NCBI GenBank assembly: GCA_041645075.1
Contig: JBAZQS010000007.1
Location: 1-35,571 of the forward strand
Reading direction: 5' to 3'
DNA length: 35,571 nt
Source of the DNA: JBAZQS01 sp041645075
Lineage (GTDB): Bacteria; Patescibacteriota; Patescibacteriia; 2-01-FULL-39-33
The notes beneath the pieces are model-generated. The model was not told the DNA's origin. It did not search any database and saw nothing but the letters and a program-made list of their open reading frames with translations. Shown one piece after another: positions 1-8,523 of the stretch (within the stretch, counting starts at the first letter, position 1; every line of letters begins with the position of its first letter). The position numbers and the translations under genes are program-made.

Positions 1-301
1 AGACACCCTCTTTGATTTGATTTACGGCCGGTGGCGCGGTAACGTCACCCTCCCCTTCCTTTCCCTTTTTTCCCTCTCTTTGCGCGGCATTTCTGGCGGC
101 GTTTTGTTCTTGTCCTAATTGAGCCGAGGCCATTTTGCTTTGGCCGTTTTCTGGCAATCGTCCGCCGGCCGAGCCAGCGGCCTGGTTTTCGGTCATCGGC
201 TTTTGCCGGTTCGCCCCGTACCTCTGCCTGTTTAGCGCCAATTCTTGGCTGTTATTGTTTTGCATCTTGATTAAATAATTCGCCATTATTTTTCCGCCCA
301 T
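1..301 (-). CDS. Unknown protein, N-terminal part only
   Basis: On the minus strand an ATG at 299-301 opens a frame with 100 sense codons and no stop before the left edge, so only the N-terminus is seen. The peptide starts MGGKIMANYLIKMQ and is rich in Gln, Asn, Ala and Gly, with a Lys/Glu/Gly patch near residues 76-85. No domain, signal peptide or membrane segment is recognisable. A second in-frame ATG (residue 6, MANYL) could be the true start; neither has a clear Shine-Dalgarno. It lies downstream of clpC on the same strand, behind the 348-525 palindromic element. I do not recognise it. That it is a real gene rests on the long open frame and coding-like composition only. Confidence 0.5.
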   Translation of the reverse strand, partial: MGGKIMANYLIKMQNNNSQELALNRQRYGANRQKPMTENQAAGSAGGRLPENGQSKMASAQLGQEQNAARNAAQREGKKGKEGEGDVTAPPAVNQIKEGV

Positions 302-347
302 GGTTTTGGGAGTTTTTTTGGGCGGGTATTAAATTTTTCGTGTTTAA

Positions 348-525
348 TGAGATAGTTGCAAAATTTCTTTTGCTGTAATTTGCTCTTTTTGTCCAATACT
401 TCGTCAAGACGGCGCAAAATGATTTTCACCGTAGCCGGGCTACGGCTCAAATCATTTTGCTGGCTTTCCTCGTCTTGGACAAAAAGTTCTAAATTTCGCT
501 TAAAAGGAATTTTGCAACTATCTCA
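348..525. repeat. 178-bp near-palindromic element between clpC and the left-edge gene
   Basis: The ends TGAGATAGTTGCAAAATT (348-365) and its reverse complement (508-525) form perfect 18-bp arms. Inside, CTTTTTGTCCAA...AAGACG (about 387-411) pairs with CGTCTTGGACAAAAAG (471-486), AAAATGATTT pairs with AAATCATTTT, and the centre CCGTAGCCgGGCTACGG (429-445) is a perfect inverted repeat around one base. The whole is one long imperfect hairpin. It ends 2 bp beyond the clpC stop. It could act as a strong transcription end, but it is far larger than an intrinsic terminator and has no T-tract; a MITE or REP-like element is more likely. Confidence 0.75.
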
Positions 526-527
526 AT

Positions 528-3044
528 TTAAGATTTCTTGATATTTATTATACCATTTTTTACCGTGATGCGCATATTGTCGCCGGCCATTATTTCATCA
601 GCTAATAATTTCTGCGCCAATGGCGTTTCCAATAATTCTTGAATTGTCCGCCGGACACCCCGGGCGCCTTCGGTGGGGCCATCGCTTTTATCGGCGATAA
701 ATTTTATCAGTCGGGGCGTAAAATTTAATTTAATATTTTTGTCGGCTAATTTTTCGTTCAGCTTTTCCAGTTCTAATTTGACAATTTTTTCCAAATCCGC
801 CAGCGAGAGGGGATTAAAGTAAATGATTTTATCCACGCGGTTTAAGAATTCTACTTTGAAATAATTTTTTGTCTCATTGATAATTTTTTCTTCCAACGCC
901 TGATAATTTTTATCATTGCGCGACCCCGCCGAGCCGAAGCCGAATTTTTTATCCGGCTGAAAATGCTGGGAGCCGATATTAGCCGTCATAATAATAATGG
1001 TATTTTGGAAATTAATTCTGGCGCCGGCCGCGTCGGTCAGGAAGCCCTCGTCCAGGACTTGGAGCAATAAATCAAATACATCGCGGTTGGCTTTTTCTAT
1101 CTCGTCAAAAAGGACAATGGCATACGGCTTGTGCTTTATTTTTTCGGTCAGCTGCCCGCTTTCCTTATAGCCGACATAGCCGGCGGGCGCGCCGATTAAT
1201 TTGGAAATATTGAATTTTTCCGAATATTCGGACATATCTATTCTAATGAGCGATTTGTCATCTTTGAATAATGTTTCGGCCAGCATTTTGGCCAGGTAGG
1301 TCTTGCCCACGCCGCTGGGCCCGACAAAAATGAAAGAGGCGAGCGGCCGATGGCTCGCCGTCAAGCCCGCCTTTGAACGTTTGACAAAGTCGGCGATAAT
1401 TTCCACCGCCCGGTCTTGGCCGATTATTTTCTGCTTTAATTTTTTGTCCAAGGCCATGATTTTTTTCTTCTCCGAAGTGATTAATTCCGCCGCGGGTATG
1501 CCCGTTATTTTAGCAATCACGGTCGCGATGTCGCGGTCGGTTATCTCTCCGATATCCAATCGCTTGGCTACCCTTTGTTTTTCCTGAACGGGCAGGATTT
1601 TTTCTTCCAGTTGCCATAAGTCCTCTTTTAATTTAAGAGCCAATTCAAAATTGTCGGCGCTGATCGCCTCCTCTTTCTTTTTGGCCAAGTCCTGGATCTG
1701 CTGGGTAATTTTTTTAATTTCTTGTTCGGCGGCTGATGGTTTCCGGTTCACTTTAATGGCGGCGGCCGCTTCATCAATCAGGTCGATGGCTTTGTCCGGC
1801 AAAAATTTTTCCGGCAGATACCTTTGGCTCAAATTTATCGCCGCTTCAATGGCTTGGTCGCTTATTTTGACGCGGTGGAAGTTTTCAAAATATTTTTTAA
1901 TGCCGTTTAAAATATTCTTCGCGTCTTCGGCCGTGGGTTCCGCGATTTTCACCACCTGGAATCTTCGTTCCAGCGCCGGGTCGTTTTCAATGGTGCGCCG
2001 ATAATCATGGTAAGTGGTGGCGCCAATACAACGGATATCGCCGCCCGCCAAAGCCGGTTTTAAAATATTGGCCGCGTCCATTGAACCCGAGGCCGAGCCG
2101 GCGCCGACGATATTATGGATTTCGTCAATAAATAAAATAACCTCGGGCCGGCTTTTGGCCTCATCAATGATTTGCTTGACGCGATTTTCAAATTCGCCCC
2201 GATACATGGTGCCGGCCACGGTCGCGGTCAAATCAAGAGCGTATATTTTTTTATTTTGCAGCGCCTCCGGCACTTCGCCATTAATTATTTTTTTCGCCAA
2301 ACCCTCAATAATGGCGGTTTTGCCCACGCCCGGCTCGCCCAAAAGAATCGGATTATTTTTGGTGCGGCGCGACAGGATTTGAATAATTCGGCTGATTTCA
2401 TCCTCGCGGCCGATGACCGGGTCAATTTTCTTTTGGAATTTTTGGCTGGTTAAATTATTGCCGAAAAGTTCCAAGGCGCTGTATTGGCGCATAATATTGG
2501 GATTGGCGTAAAATTCGCCTTCGCTATCATCCTCGTTCTCTCGGTTGTGTCTTTGATTGATGACGCGAAAGCTTTCGGCGATGTCGGGCAATTTGGAAGC
2601 GCTTCTAAGGGTGGCCATGACTTGCTGAATGAGATTTTTTTCCGAGACCCTTAAAATTTGAAAGGTTTTTTCAATTTCCGGATTATTAATTTGCAACAGG
2701 GCGGAGAGCAGATGTTCCGTGCCCACGAAATTATGCTCATGGCGATAAGCGATCTGGATTGATTTTTGGATAACGGCTTTGGCGGCCTCGGAAAATTTCG
2801 GGCTGGTTTTGGCCGCCGCCTGTTCTTTGGTTTGATTTAATTGGGCCAGGTTATTTTTTATATCTTCCGGCCGGATTTTCAAGGAGGCGAGCAATTCGGC
2901 GCCCACACTGCCCTTTTGATTTACCAAGCCATATAAGATATGGTCCGGTTCAATCATTTTATGATTTAAGGCCAAGGCAAAATCAGCCGCGGTTTTCAGC
3001 GCTTGCTTGTAGTTATTGGAAAATTTTTCAAAGGGATCTAACAT
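528..3044 (-). CDS. clpC: ClpC-type AAA+ unfoldase (ATP-dependent Clp protease ATPase subunit)
   Basis: Cytoplasmic hexameric unfoldase that feeds substrates to ClpP. The product has 838 residues from the chosen start (MLDPFEKFSNNYK). Two Clp_N repeats cover about 1-145. The D1 module has Walker A GEPGVGKT (236-243) and Walker B LFIDE (304-308). The short middle domain carries a UVR-like segment (about 455-482), as in ClpC and unlike the long coiled coil of ClpB. The D2 module has Walker A GPSGVGKT (575-582), LFDE (645-648) and a sensor-2 GARGVRR (793-799). FGF at 701-703 sits where ClpC has its ClpP-binding loop. An upstream in-frame ATG (3108-3110) would add 22 residues unlike the family; the internal ATG at 3044 matches the usual N-terminus. 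No Shine-Dalgarno is seen. Transcription is divergent from the secreted-protein/pilus cluster. clpP is not in the window. Confidence 0.93.
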   Translation of the reverse strand: MLDPFEKFSNNYKQALKTAADFALALNHKMIEPDHILYGLVNQKGSVGAELLASLKIRPEDIKNNLAQLNQTKEQAAAKTSPKFSEAAKAVIQKSIQIAYRHEHNFVGTEHLLSALLQINNPEIEKTFQILRVSEKNLIQQVMATLRSASKLPDIAESFRVINQRHNRENEDDSEGEFYANPNIMRQYSALELFGNNLTSQKFQKKIDPVIGREDEISRIIQILSRRTKNNPILLGEPGVGKTAIIEGLAKKIINGEVPEALQNKKIYALDLTATVAGTMYRGEFENRVKQIIDEAKSRPEVILFIDEIHNIVGAGSASGSMDAANILKPALAGGDIRCIGATTYHDYRRTIENDPALERRFQVVKIAEPTAEDAKNILNGIKKYFENFHRVKISDQAIEAAINLSQRYLPEKFLPDKAIDLIDEAAAAIKVNRKPSAAEQEIKKITQQIQDLAKKKEEAISADNFELALKLKEDLWQLEEKILPVQEKQRVAKRLDIGEITDRDIATVIAKITGIPAAELITSEKKKIMALDKKLKQKIIGQDRAVEIIADFVKRSKAGLTASHRPLASFIFVGPSGVGKTYLAKMLAETLFKDDKSLIRIDMSEYSEKFNISKLIGAPAGYVGYKESGQLTEKIKHKPYAIVLFDEIEKANRDVFDLLLQVLDEGFLTDAAGARINFQNTIIIMTANIGSQHFQPDKKFGFGSAGSRNDKNYQALEEKIINETKNYFKVEFLNRVDKIIYFNPLSLADLEKIVKLELEKLNEKLADKNIKLNFTPRLIKFIADKSDGPTEGARGVRRTIQELLETPLAQKLLADEIMAGDNMRITVKNGIINIKKS

Positions 3045-3061
3045 GAATAAATTATCTGTGA

Positions 3062-3091
3062 TTGCTTTTTTATATTGAAATATGTTATAAT
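3062..3091 (+). promoter_or_regulatory. Possible promoter for the secreted-protein/pilus cluster
   Basis: TTGCTT (3062-3067), 18 bp, then a consensus TATAAT (3086-3091). A second TATAAT lies at 3128-3133 without a clear -35. The stretch 3045-3140 is the divergent gap between clpC and the plus-strand cluster, so a promoter for each direction is expected; on the minus strand TTGAAA at about 3104-3109 is followed 17 bp later by TAACAT. Confidence 0.4.
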
Positions 3092-3183
3092 TTTTACAAC
3101 CCACTTTCAAATTTTACAATTTTATTGTATAATAAAGGTGTTGATAAGTCAATTTTAATTTGCCTATCAACTCAAAAATTTTG

Positions 3184-3199
3184 TCCGCCAGCTGGCGGA
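3184..3199. repeat. Perfect 16-bp palindrome TCCGCCAGCTGGCGGA in the leader
   Basis: A fully self-complementary GC-rich 16-mer lies in the otherwise A+T-rich leader, 34 bp before the start codon at 3233. It could form a small hairpin, bind a dimeric regulator, or be a dispersed genomic repeat. No second copy was noticed in the window. Confidence 0.6.
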
Positions 3200-3232
3200 T
3201 TAAAATATCAAAAAATGGAAGGTGAAAAATTT

Positions 3233-5443
3233 ATGAAATTTAAAAAAAGCAGCTGGTTATCGGCCGGTTTTACCATGGTAATTATTTTTACCTTTTGGTT
3301 GGCCGGTTTTAATTTTGCCTATGCGGTTTGGAGCGAGCCGGCTTCAGCGCCACCCGCCGGCAATGTGGCCGCGCCTCTGAACGAGGGCACGAGTTTTAGC
3401 GGAGATGTGAATGGCGCCTGGAATAGCCTCACCATTAAAGGATGCTCTATTAACCAGATTTTAAAATCCGATGGCACTATTTGGTCGTGTACCGATTTTT
3501 CGACGGCTGTTCCAAATTTATTATCGGTTTTAAATGCCGGGGAAGATGCCAAGGCCTTTGGCGGCACGGTTTATATTGGCGAAGATGTGGCGGGCCATCA
3601 GGCAAATTTTAAGGTGCTGGGCGGTGAAATCAGGGCTAAATGGCTGCACGCTGACTCGGCCAGCGGCGAAAATACCATCGCCGGCAATTTGGATATTGGC
3701 ACAACCATTAATCCCGATGGCGCCAAATTAAATATCGTGGGAACCAAAGGCCTGCGCGTGGTGGGCAATAGCGCCAGTGATTATGGCGCTTATGTTTCCA
3801 ATAGCGACCAATCCTTGCAAGCCTATTTGGCCTATAATAATACCGGCATATCGGCCTATGGCACGGTCGGAGGAGTAATGGGTTACGATTCGACGAGTAA
3901 TGCCTATGGTTATTTGGGCTATTTAAATAATGGCGTTTGGGCCTATTCAACTAATGGTTATGCCGTATATGGCTGGACCTTTAATGGTAATGCCATTTAT
4001 GGCTCATCAGTAACCGGCTGGGCCGGATATTTTACGGGCGGCAAGGGCGTGTATGCCAATCAGATTTGCTTGGGAAGCACCACCGATTGCAAAACTAACT
4101 GGAGCCAAGTCGGCCAAAGCCAATGGATAACTTCCGGTTCTAATATTTATTATAACAACGGCAATGTGGGTATTGGCACGAATAATCCTACCGGTCTTTT
4201 ACAACTCAATGGCGGTAATACTGTTTCCAGATTCAATCAGGGGACAAATGATACTTTTTTAACAATGAATGACAGCGTGGGGACAGCTCTCTTGGGTTCG
4301 ACTGCCGGCATACCATTTGTGGGTAGCCAATCAAACACAGATTTCACGATTAGAACCAATAATAGCGAAAAGGTGCGGATTACCACTGCCGGCAATGTCG
4401 GTATCGGCACGGCGAGCCCAAACAACACCATACAAGTCGCTGGTTTGATTAATTTTAACAATACAATTTTTGGAACATTTTTAGGTTATCAGGCAGGCAA
4501 TGTCACTACGGGCAACTATAATTCTTTTGTCGGTTTTCAGGCGGGCTACTCCAACCTCTCCGGCTCAAACAACTCAGCCATGGGAGTGAGCGCTCTCTCC
4601 GCCAACATCGACGGCTACTTTAACTCAGCCATGGGAGTGCAAGCTCTCCGTTCCAACATCTCCGGCATCAGCAACTCAGCCATGGGAGTGCAAGCTCTCT
4701 ACGCCAACACCACCGGCTCCTATAACTCAGCCATGGGAGTGAGCGCTCTCAATCAAAACACCACGGGCTTCAACAACTCAGCCATGGGAATGAACGCTCT
4801 CAATCAAAACACCACGGGCTTCAACAACTCAGCCATGGGAATAGAAGCTGGCCGGTCAATCACTACTGGAAATTCAAATACATTTTTGGGTTATGGCGCT
4901 GGCAACATCAATCAAAAAGCCGATGCGGTAAACAGTATGGCTCTTGGCTCCGGGGCATACGCGACGGTGGATAATCAGGTTGTTATTGGAAATAATTCTA
5001 TAACCATGACATTACTCAAAGGCAATGTGGGCATCGGCACAATTACTCCGGACAGCAGATTGGTGGTAAACGGATTAATTAAGAGTTTATATAATGGCCA
5101 GGCCTATTTTCAGGGCGGTGATGATGCCACTTTTAATGACGTTAATCAAGCTAATACCGTTGGAATTTATGGTCTCCAAGATTCTACTAAGGGATGTTTT
5201 AGATTGGGAAGCAATTCTTTCGGCGATATTTGCGGCGCCAGCGGCAATGTCGGCATTGGCACGGCCGCCCCAGGCCAGAAGTTAGAAGTTAGTGGCGGCA
5301 TAAGATTAAATCCAACCACGGGAAAACCGGCTTGTAATGTTAATTCCAGAGGAACCATGTGGTTCACTCAAGCGGCGGCAGATATTTTGGAGGTCTGCGC
5401 CAGAAATAGCAACGGCAATTATACTTGGAAGTCATTATTTTAA
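3233..5443 (+). CDS. Large secreted surface protein with YadA-head-like and VGIGT repeats
   Basis: Predicted exported protein of 736 residues. The ATG at 3233 is preferred over upstream in-frame starts because GGAAGGTG (3218-3225) gives a good Shine-Dalgarno and because it puts a signal sequence first (basic MKFKKSS, hydrophobic about 8-30, AYA-VWSEP). The motif GNVGIGTxxP..L.V.G occurs four times (about residues 310, 387, 597 and 671). Between the second and third lies an array of 17-residue repeats such as NSAMGVSALNQNTTGFN (447-548), like the left-handed beta-roll head repeats of YadA/Hag trimeric adhesins. No outer-membrane anchor or autoprocessing chaperone domain is recognisable at the C-terminus (CARNSNGNYTWKSLF). 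It is 39 bp upstream of another secreted protein and heads the pilus cluster, so a filament-associated or cell-surface adhesin is inferred. The exact function is unknown. Confidence 0.75.
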   Translation: MKFKKSSWLSAGFTMVIIFTFWLAGFNFAYAVWSEPASAPPAGNVAAPLNEGTSFSGDVNGAWNSLTIKGCSINQILKSDGTIWSCTDFSTAVPNLLSVLNAGEDAKAFGGTVYIGEDVAGHQANFKVLGGEIRAKWLHADSASGENTIAGNLDIGTTINPDGAKLNIVGTKGLRVVGNSASDYGAYVSNSDQSLQAYLAYNNTGISAYGTVGGVMGYDSTSNAYGYLGYLNNGVWAYSTNGYAVYGWTFNGNAIYGSSVTGWAGYFTGGKGVYANQICLGSTTDCKTNWSQVGQSQWITSGSNIYYNNGNVGIGTNNPTGLLQLNGGNTVSRFNQGTNDTFLTMNDSVGTALLGSTAGIPFVGSQSNTDFTIRTNNSEKVRITTAGNVGIGTASPNNTIQVAGLINFNNTIFGTFLGYQAGNVTTGNYNSFVGFQAGYSNLSGSNNSAMGVSALSANIDGYFNSAMGVQALRSNISGISNSAMGVQALYANTTGSYNSAMGVSALNQNTTGFNNSAMGMNALNQNTTGFNNSAMGIEAGRSITTGNSNTFLGYGAGNINQKADAVNSMALGSGAYATVDNQVVIGNNSITMTLLKGNVGIGTITPDSRLVVNGLIKSLYNGQAYFQGGDDATFNDVNQANTVGIYGLQDSTKGCFRLGSNSFGDICGASGNVGIGTAAPGQKLEVSGGIRLNPTTGKPACNVNSRGTMWFTQAAADILEVCARNSNGNYTWKSLF
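4571..4876 (+). repeat. Six tandem 51-bp coding repeats (17 residues each)
   Basis: Units begin at 4571, 4622, 4673, 4724, 4775 and 4826, each opening with AACTCAGCCATGGGA. The fourth and fifth units are almost identical over their full length. Degenerate copies continue on both sides (NSFVGFQAGYSNLSGSN before, NTFLGYGAG after). Identity at the DNA level, including synonymous sites, points to recent unit duplication or gene conversion. Confidence 0.9.
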
Positions 5444-5482
5444 TTTATTTAGAAGTTAGCTGAAGGATATTAATTTATTTAA

Positions 5483-7321
5483 ATGTTTTTTAAAATATTA
5501 AAAATTAGCTTGTCGTTTTTGTTTTTTTCAATCTTGCTTTTTTCCGGATTGCTGCTATATCATTTTCAGGCCATAGAGGCGCAAACCGTTCAGTATAAAT
5601 TAGCCGGTTGGTTTTATTCGGATACTTATGGCTGGATTTCTCTAAATTCGGATAATTTAAATTCCGATAATTGTCAGCTACCCGGCTGCATTGAGAGCCC
5701 CGTGGATTATGCCGTTGTTTTAAAACCGGATAACAGCATTAGCGGTTATGGCTGGTCAAGCGATGTGGGCTGGGTGTGTTTTGGCAATGGCAATGGCGAT
5801 GATACTAAAGGTTGCACTGGCGCGGTTCCTAGCGGCACTCTAACATTAACCGTAGATTCAAATAATGGCAAACTTGATGGCTGGGCGAAAATAATTTCTT
5901 TAAATGATGACGGCTGGATTCATTTTTCTCGCGGCGGTTCAACCGGTCCCGCTTCGGGCGAGGAATGTTATGATTGTAAACCGGTCTGTGTTGAGTGGAC
6001 TCAGGCTTGTTCGGATGATCCGCCAGAGTGTCATAATGTTCCGCCCTGCCTTTCATATTCAAAAGACTTTTTTGATTCTTGTAACACCTGTTTTAGTGAA
6101 ACAAAATTTGACCTCAAAAAAATTCCCGAATCCGCCGTTGATCCGGTCATCGGCGGCAGCGGCTATAGCTGTAAGGTCTGTACGGGCAATAATACGCTAA
6201 ATGACCCCAATCAATATTGCCACAAGGTCTTAAGCGCCAATGGCACCGATTATCGGATAGTTTGCAGTAATTGCCCAACTTGTGAACTGTATGGCGGCAG
6301 CACGAATTTAAGCGATGGCGGTCTGTTGGGCTGGAGTTGGAATGGCGTTTCTTCGGCGGACGGCGATTTTGGCGCCGGTTGGATTCATCTTAATACGATT
6401 GGCGGCAGCAGCGGTATTGTTTTTCCTTGGCTGGAAACCCAATACGGGTCAATTTATACGCCCGAAAAAGTCAGGCAGAGGGGGGGCTCGTCCGGCAACA
6501 ATGCAACCTATTGTATCTTTGCTTCTGATATTTTGAATGTGCGTTCCGCTTATTGCGAGCAGGCGGTTAAGGGCGTTAATATCATCTTTCCTACGGGGAC
6601 AGCCGAGGTTTATCGCAACGGTTTGGGCAAGGTAGATGTTGATGGCTTGATTACGCCGGCCGTAACAAATGGTATAATAAATAAATACGGACAAGGCATA
6701 GTAATAATTCCAGAGATATGGAGCGGTTCAAAAATTTTAGACAATAAGGTTTATGTCCGAGAAGGAAATTTGACGATCAATGAATCATTAGGATTATTAA
6801 CTTTCAATAATGCCTCACCAGATAATCCAAACATCAGAGGAAATGGCACAATAGTTGTAAGGGGAAATTTAATAATCAATAGCGATATAAAATATGATAC
6901 TAATTTTCCAGCCAATTTAAATCAATTGGCTTCCGTGGCTTGGATTGTGCAAGGCGACGTCATTATTAATTCAGTCGTTAAAGACATTGCCGGCGCCTTT
7001 ATCGTGTTGGGAGCGGCCGGCAGTAATTGCCGGTATGATAATGGAAATGCCTGCGATGGTAGTATAATATTTCCTAAGTACACTCAAAATGGTTATGGAA
7101 TATTATTTTCCGTAGATCCGGGCGCGTCCGGCGATACCTCCAATTATTTGACGGTTTCCGGTTTAATTGTGGCTCGGGCCTTTGACTTTCGCCGCACCTT
7201 TTCCGATTCGGCCCGCGGTTCAGAAAAGATTATTTATGATGGCCGATTAATTGCCAATCCGCCCCCGGGTTTAGGGGGCTTTAGCGAGGGCTTGCCGGTT
7301 ATCAGGGACTTTTCCTACTAA
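5483..7321 (+). CDS. Large secreted Gly-Trp-motif protein of the pilus cluster
   Basis: Predicted exported protein, 612 residues. A hydrophobic N-terminal segment (about 5-27) is followed by IEAQTVQYKLAG, a plausible signal peptidase site or anchor. The N-terminal third repeats short motifs around Gly-Trp: YGWISLNSD, GYGWSSDVGWVCFG, DGWAKI, DDGWIHFS, GWSWNG and GAGWIHLN. A cysteine-rich stretch (about 165-270) carries many CxxC pairs (ECYDCKPVC, CNTC, CKVC, CSNCPTC), suggesting metal sites or disulfides. The C-terminal 250 residues are rich in short hydrophobic beta-strand-like pieces (GTIVVRGNLIINSD, WIVQGDVIINS), resembling a beta-helix. It lies between the repeat adhesin-like gene and pilM, 15 bp before the latter, so co-expression with pilus genes is likely. 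I infer a surface or filament-tip component; no named family is certain. Confidence 0.7.
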   Translation: MFFKILKISLSFLFFSILLFSGLLLYHFQAIEAQTVQYKLAGWFYSDTYGWISLNSDNLNSDNCQLPGCIESPVDYAVVLKPDNSISGYGWSSDVGWVCFGNGNGDDTKGCTGAVPSGTLTLTVDSNNGKLDGWAKIISLNDDGWIHFSRGGSTGPASGEECYDCKPVCVEWTQACSDDPPECHNVPPCLSYSKDFFDSCNTCFSETKFDLKKIPESAVDPVIGGSGYSCKVCTGNNTLNDPNQYCHKVLSANGTDYRIVCSNCPTCELYGGSTNLSDGGLLGWSWNGVSSADGDFGAGWIHLNTIGGSSGIVFPWLETQYGSIYTPEKVRQRGGSSGNNATYCIFASDILNVRSAYCEQAVKGVNIIFPTGTAEVYRNGLGKVDVDGLITPAVTNGIINKYGQGIVIIPEIWSGSKILDNKVYVREGNLTINESLGLLTFNNASPDNPNIRGNGTIVVRGNLIINSDIKYDTNFPANLNQLASVAWIVQGDVIINSVVKDIAGAFIVLGAAGSNCRYDNGNACDGSIIFPKYTQNGYGILFSVDPGASGDTSNYLTVSGLIVARAFDFRRTFSDSARGSEKIIYDGRLIANPPPGLGGFSEGLPVIRDFSY

Positions 7322-7336
7322 TAAAATATTTGTCAT

Positions 7337-8494
7337 ATGGGTATTTTCTCGCCAAAAATCAGTTATTTAGGAGTTGATTTGGGCACTTCCTCAATCAAGG
7401 TGGTGGAGATGGCCAATTTTAAGGGCCGTCCCCGCTTAGTTACCTATGGTTTCAGTGAAAAAAAATTGCCTGATTTTAGCAATGGTAATGATATTGCCGC
7501 CAATCCCGAGGAGGCGGCCGCGGTTTTGAGCGATATCGGCAAAAAAAGCCGGGTCACGACCAAAAAAGTTATCGCCGCCTTGCCCAATTTTTCCGTCTTT
7601 ACTTCTATTTTAAATCTGCCGGCGCTTTCCCGGAAGGAATTGGCCTCGGCCATCAGCTGGGAAGCGAAGAAAATTATCCCCATTCCCTTGGAAGAAATAA
7701 TTTTGGACTGGAAAATTATTGCCGAATCCGATGAGGCAAAGGCGCTCGCGCCCGGCCAGTCAGCCGTCTTAAACAACAACGTCGCGGCTATTGAAGAGCG
7801 CTCGGATTTTTCGCAGCAAGTAAACTCCATTAAGAAAATTTTTTCCAAGCCCAAGAAAAATATAAAAGTTCTCTTGACGGGCGCCAGCAAAAAATTAGTC
7901 AAAAAGTATATTGATATTTTCACCAAGGCGGGCTTTAATCTTTTGAGTTTGGAAACCGAGAGCTTTGCCCTGATCCGGTCTTTGGTTGGCAATGACAAAT
8001 CAATCATTTCTATTATTGATTTGGGCGCGGCCACCTCCAGCATTATCATCGTGGAAAAGGGCATACCGGTTTTAAATCGCAGTATTGAGGTCGGCGGCCT
8101 GATGATTACCCGGGCCATTTCCAGCAGTTTGAATATTAATTTAGAGCGCGCCGAGCAGTTTAAGCAAGACATGTCCATGGACAAGGAAACGGCCAATAAT
8201 TCTTTGCCCCAAACCGTAGACAAGTCATTTTCGGTCATCTTGAATGAAATTAAATACACGCTCAATCTTTATCAGGAACAGAATAATAAGCGCGTGGAAA
8301 AGATTATTCTGACCGGTGGCTCGGCTCTTTTGGGCAATTTAGCCGGTTATTTATCAAAGATATTGAATATTAATACTTATGTGGGCGATCCTTGGGCGAG
8401 GGTGATGTATCCCACGGAATTAAAGCCGATTTTAGACCGGCTGGGAGCGCGTTTTGCCGTGGCCATCGGCCTGTCAATGAGGGACATTGAATAA
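7337..8494 (+). CDS. pilM: PilM, actin-like ATPase of the type IV pilus alignment complex
   Basis: Cytoplasmic actin-like protein that binds the PilN N-terminus and links the inner-membrane PilN/PilO complex to the assembly ATPase. It has 385 residues, near the family's usual 350-380. The nucleotide-binding signature GVDLGTSSIKVVEM is at 12-25, phosphate-2-like IIDLGAATSSIIIVEKG in the second half, and the adenosine-contact-like ILTGGSALLGNL near 325. The order pilM-pilN-pilO is the conserved one. The ATG at 7337 starts 15 bp after the previous gene and directly precedes the family N-terminus. No clear Shine-Dalgarno. Confidence 0.93.
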   Translation: MGIFSPKISYLGVDLGTSSIKVVEMANFKGRPRLVTYGFSEKKLPDFSNGNDIAANPEEAAAVLSDIGKKSRVTTKKVIAALPNFSVFTSILNLPALSRKELASAISWEAKKIIPIPLEEIILDWKIIAESDEAKALAPGQSAVLNNNVAAIEERSDFSQQVNSIKKIFSKPKKNIKVLLTGASKKLVKKYIDIFTKAGFNLLSLETESFALIRSLVGNDKSIISIIDLGAATSSIIIVEKGIPVLNRSIEVGGLMITRAISSSLNINLERAEQFKQDMSMDKETANNSLPQTVDKSFSVILNEIKYTLNLYQEQNNKRVEKIILTGGSALLGNLAGYLSKILNINTYVGDPWARVMYPTELKPILDRLGARFAVAIGLSMRDIE

Positions 8495-8523
8495 AAATTA
8501 CAAAATTAAAAATTGTCAGTATT

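Noticed and set aside
356..541. 61-codon plus-strand frame
   Set aside because: It lies wholly within the palindromic element and the clpC stop region; its translation mirrors the inverted repeat and has no family features.
4571..4876. CRISPR array
   Set aside because: The repeats are contiguous, have no unique spacers and are in frame inside a protein.
7444..8265. 273-codon minus-strand frame opposite pilM
   Set aside because: It is antisense to a clear pilM and shows no domain; long antisense frames are expected from the codon bias of the real gene.
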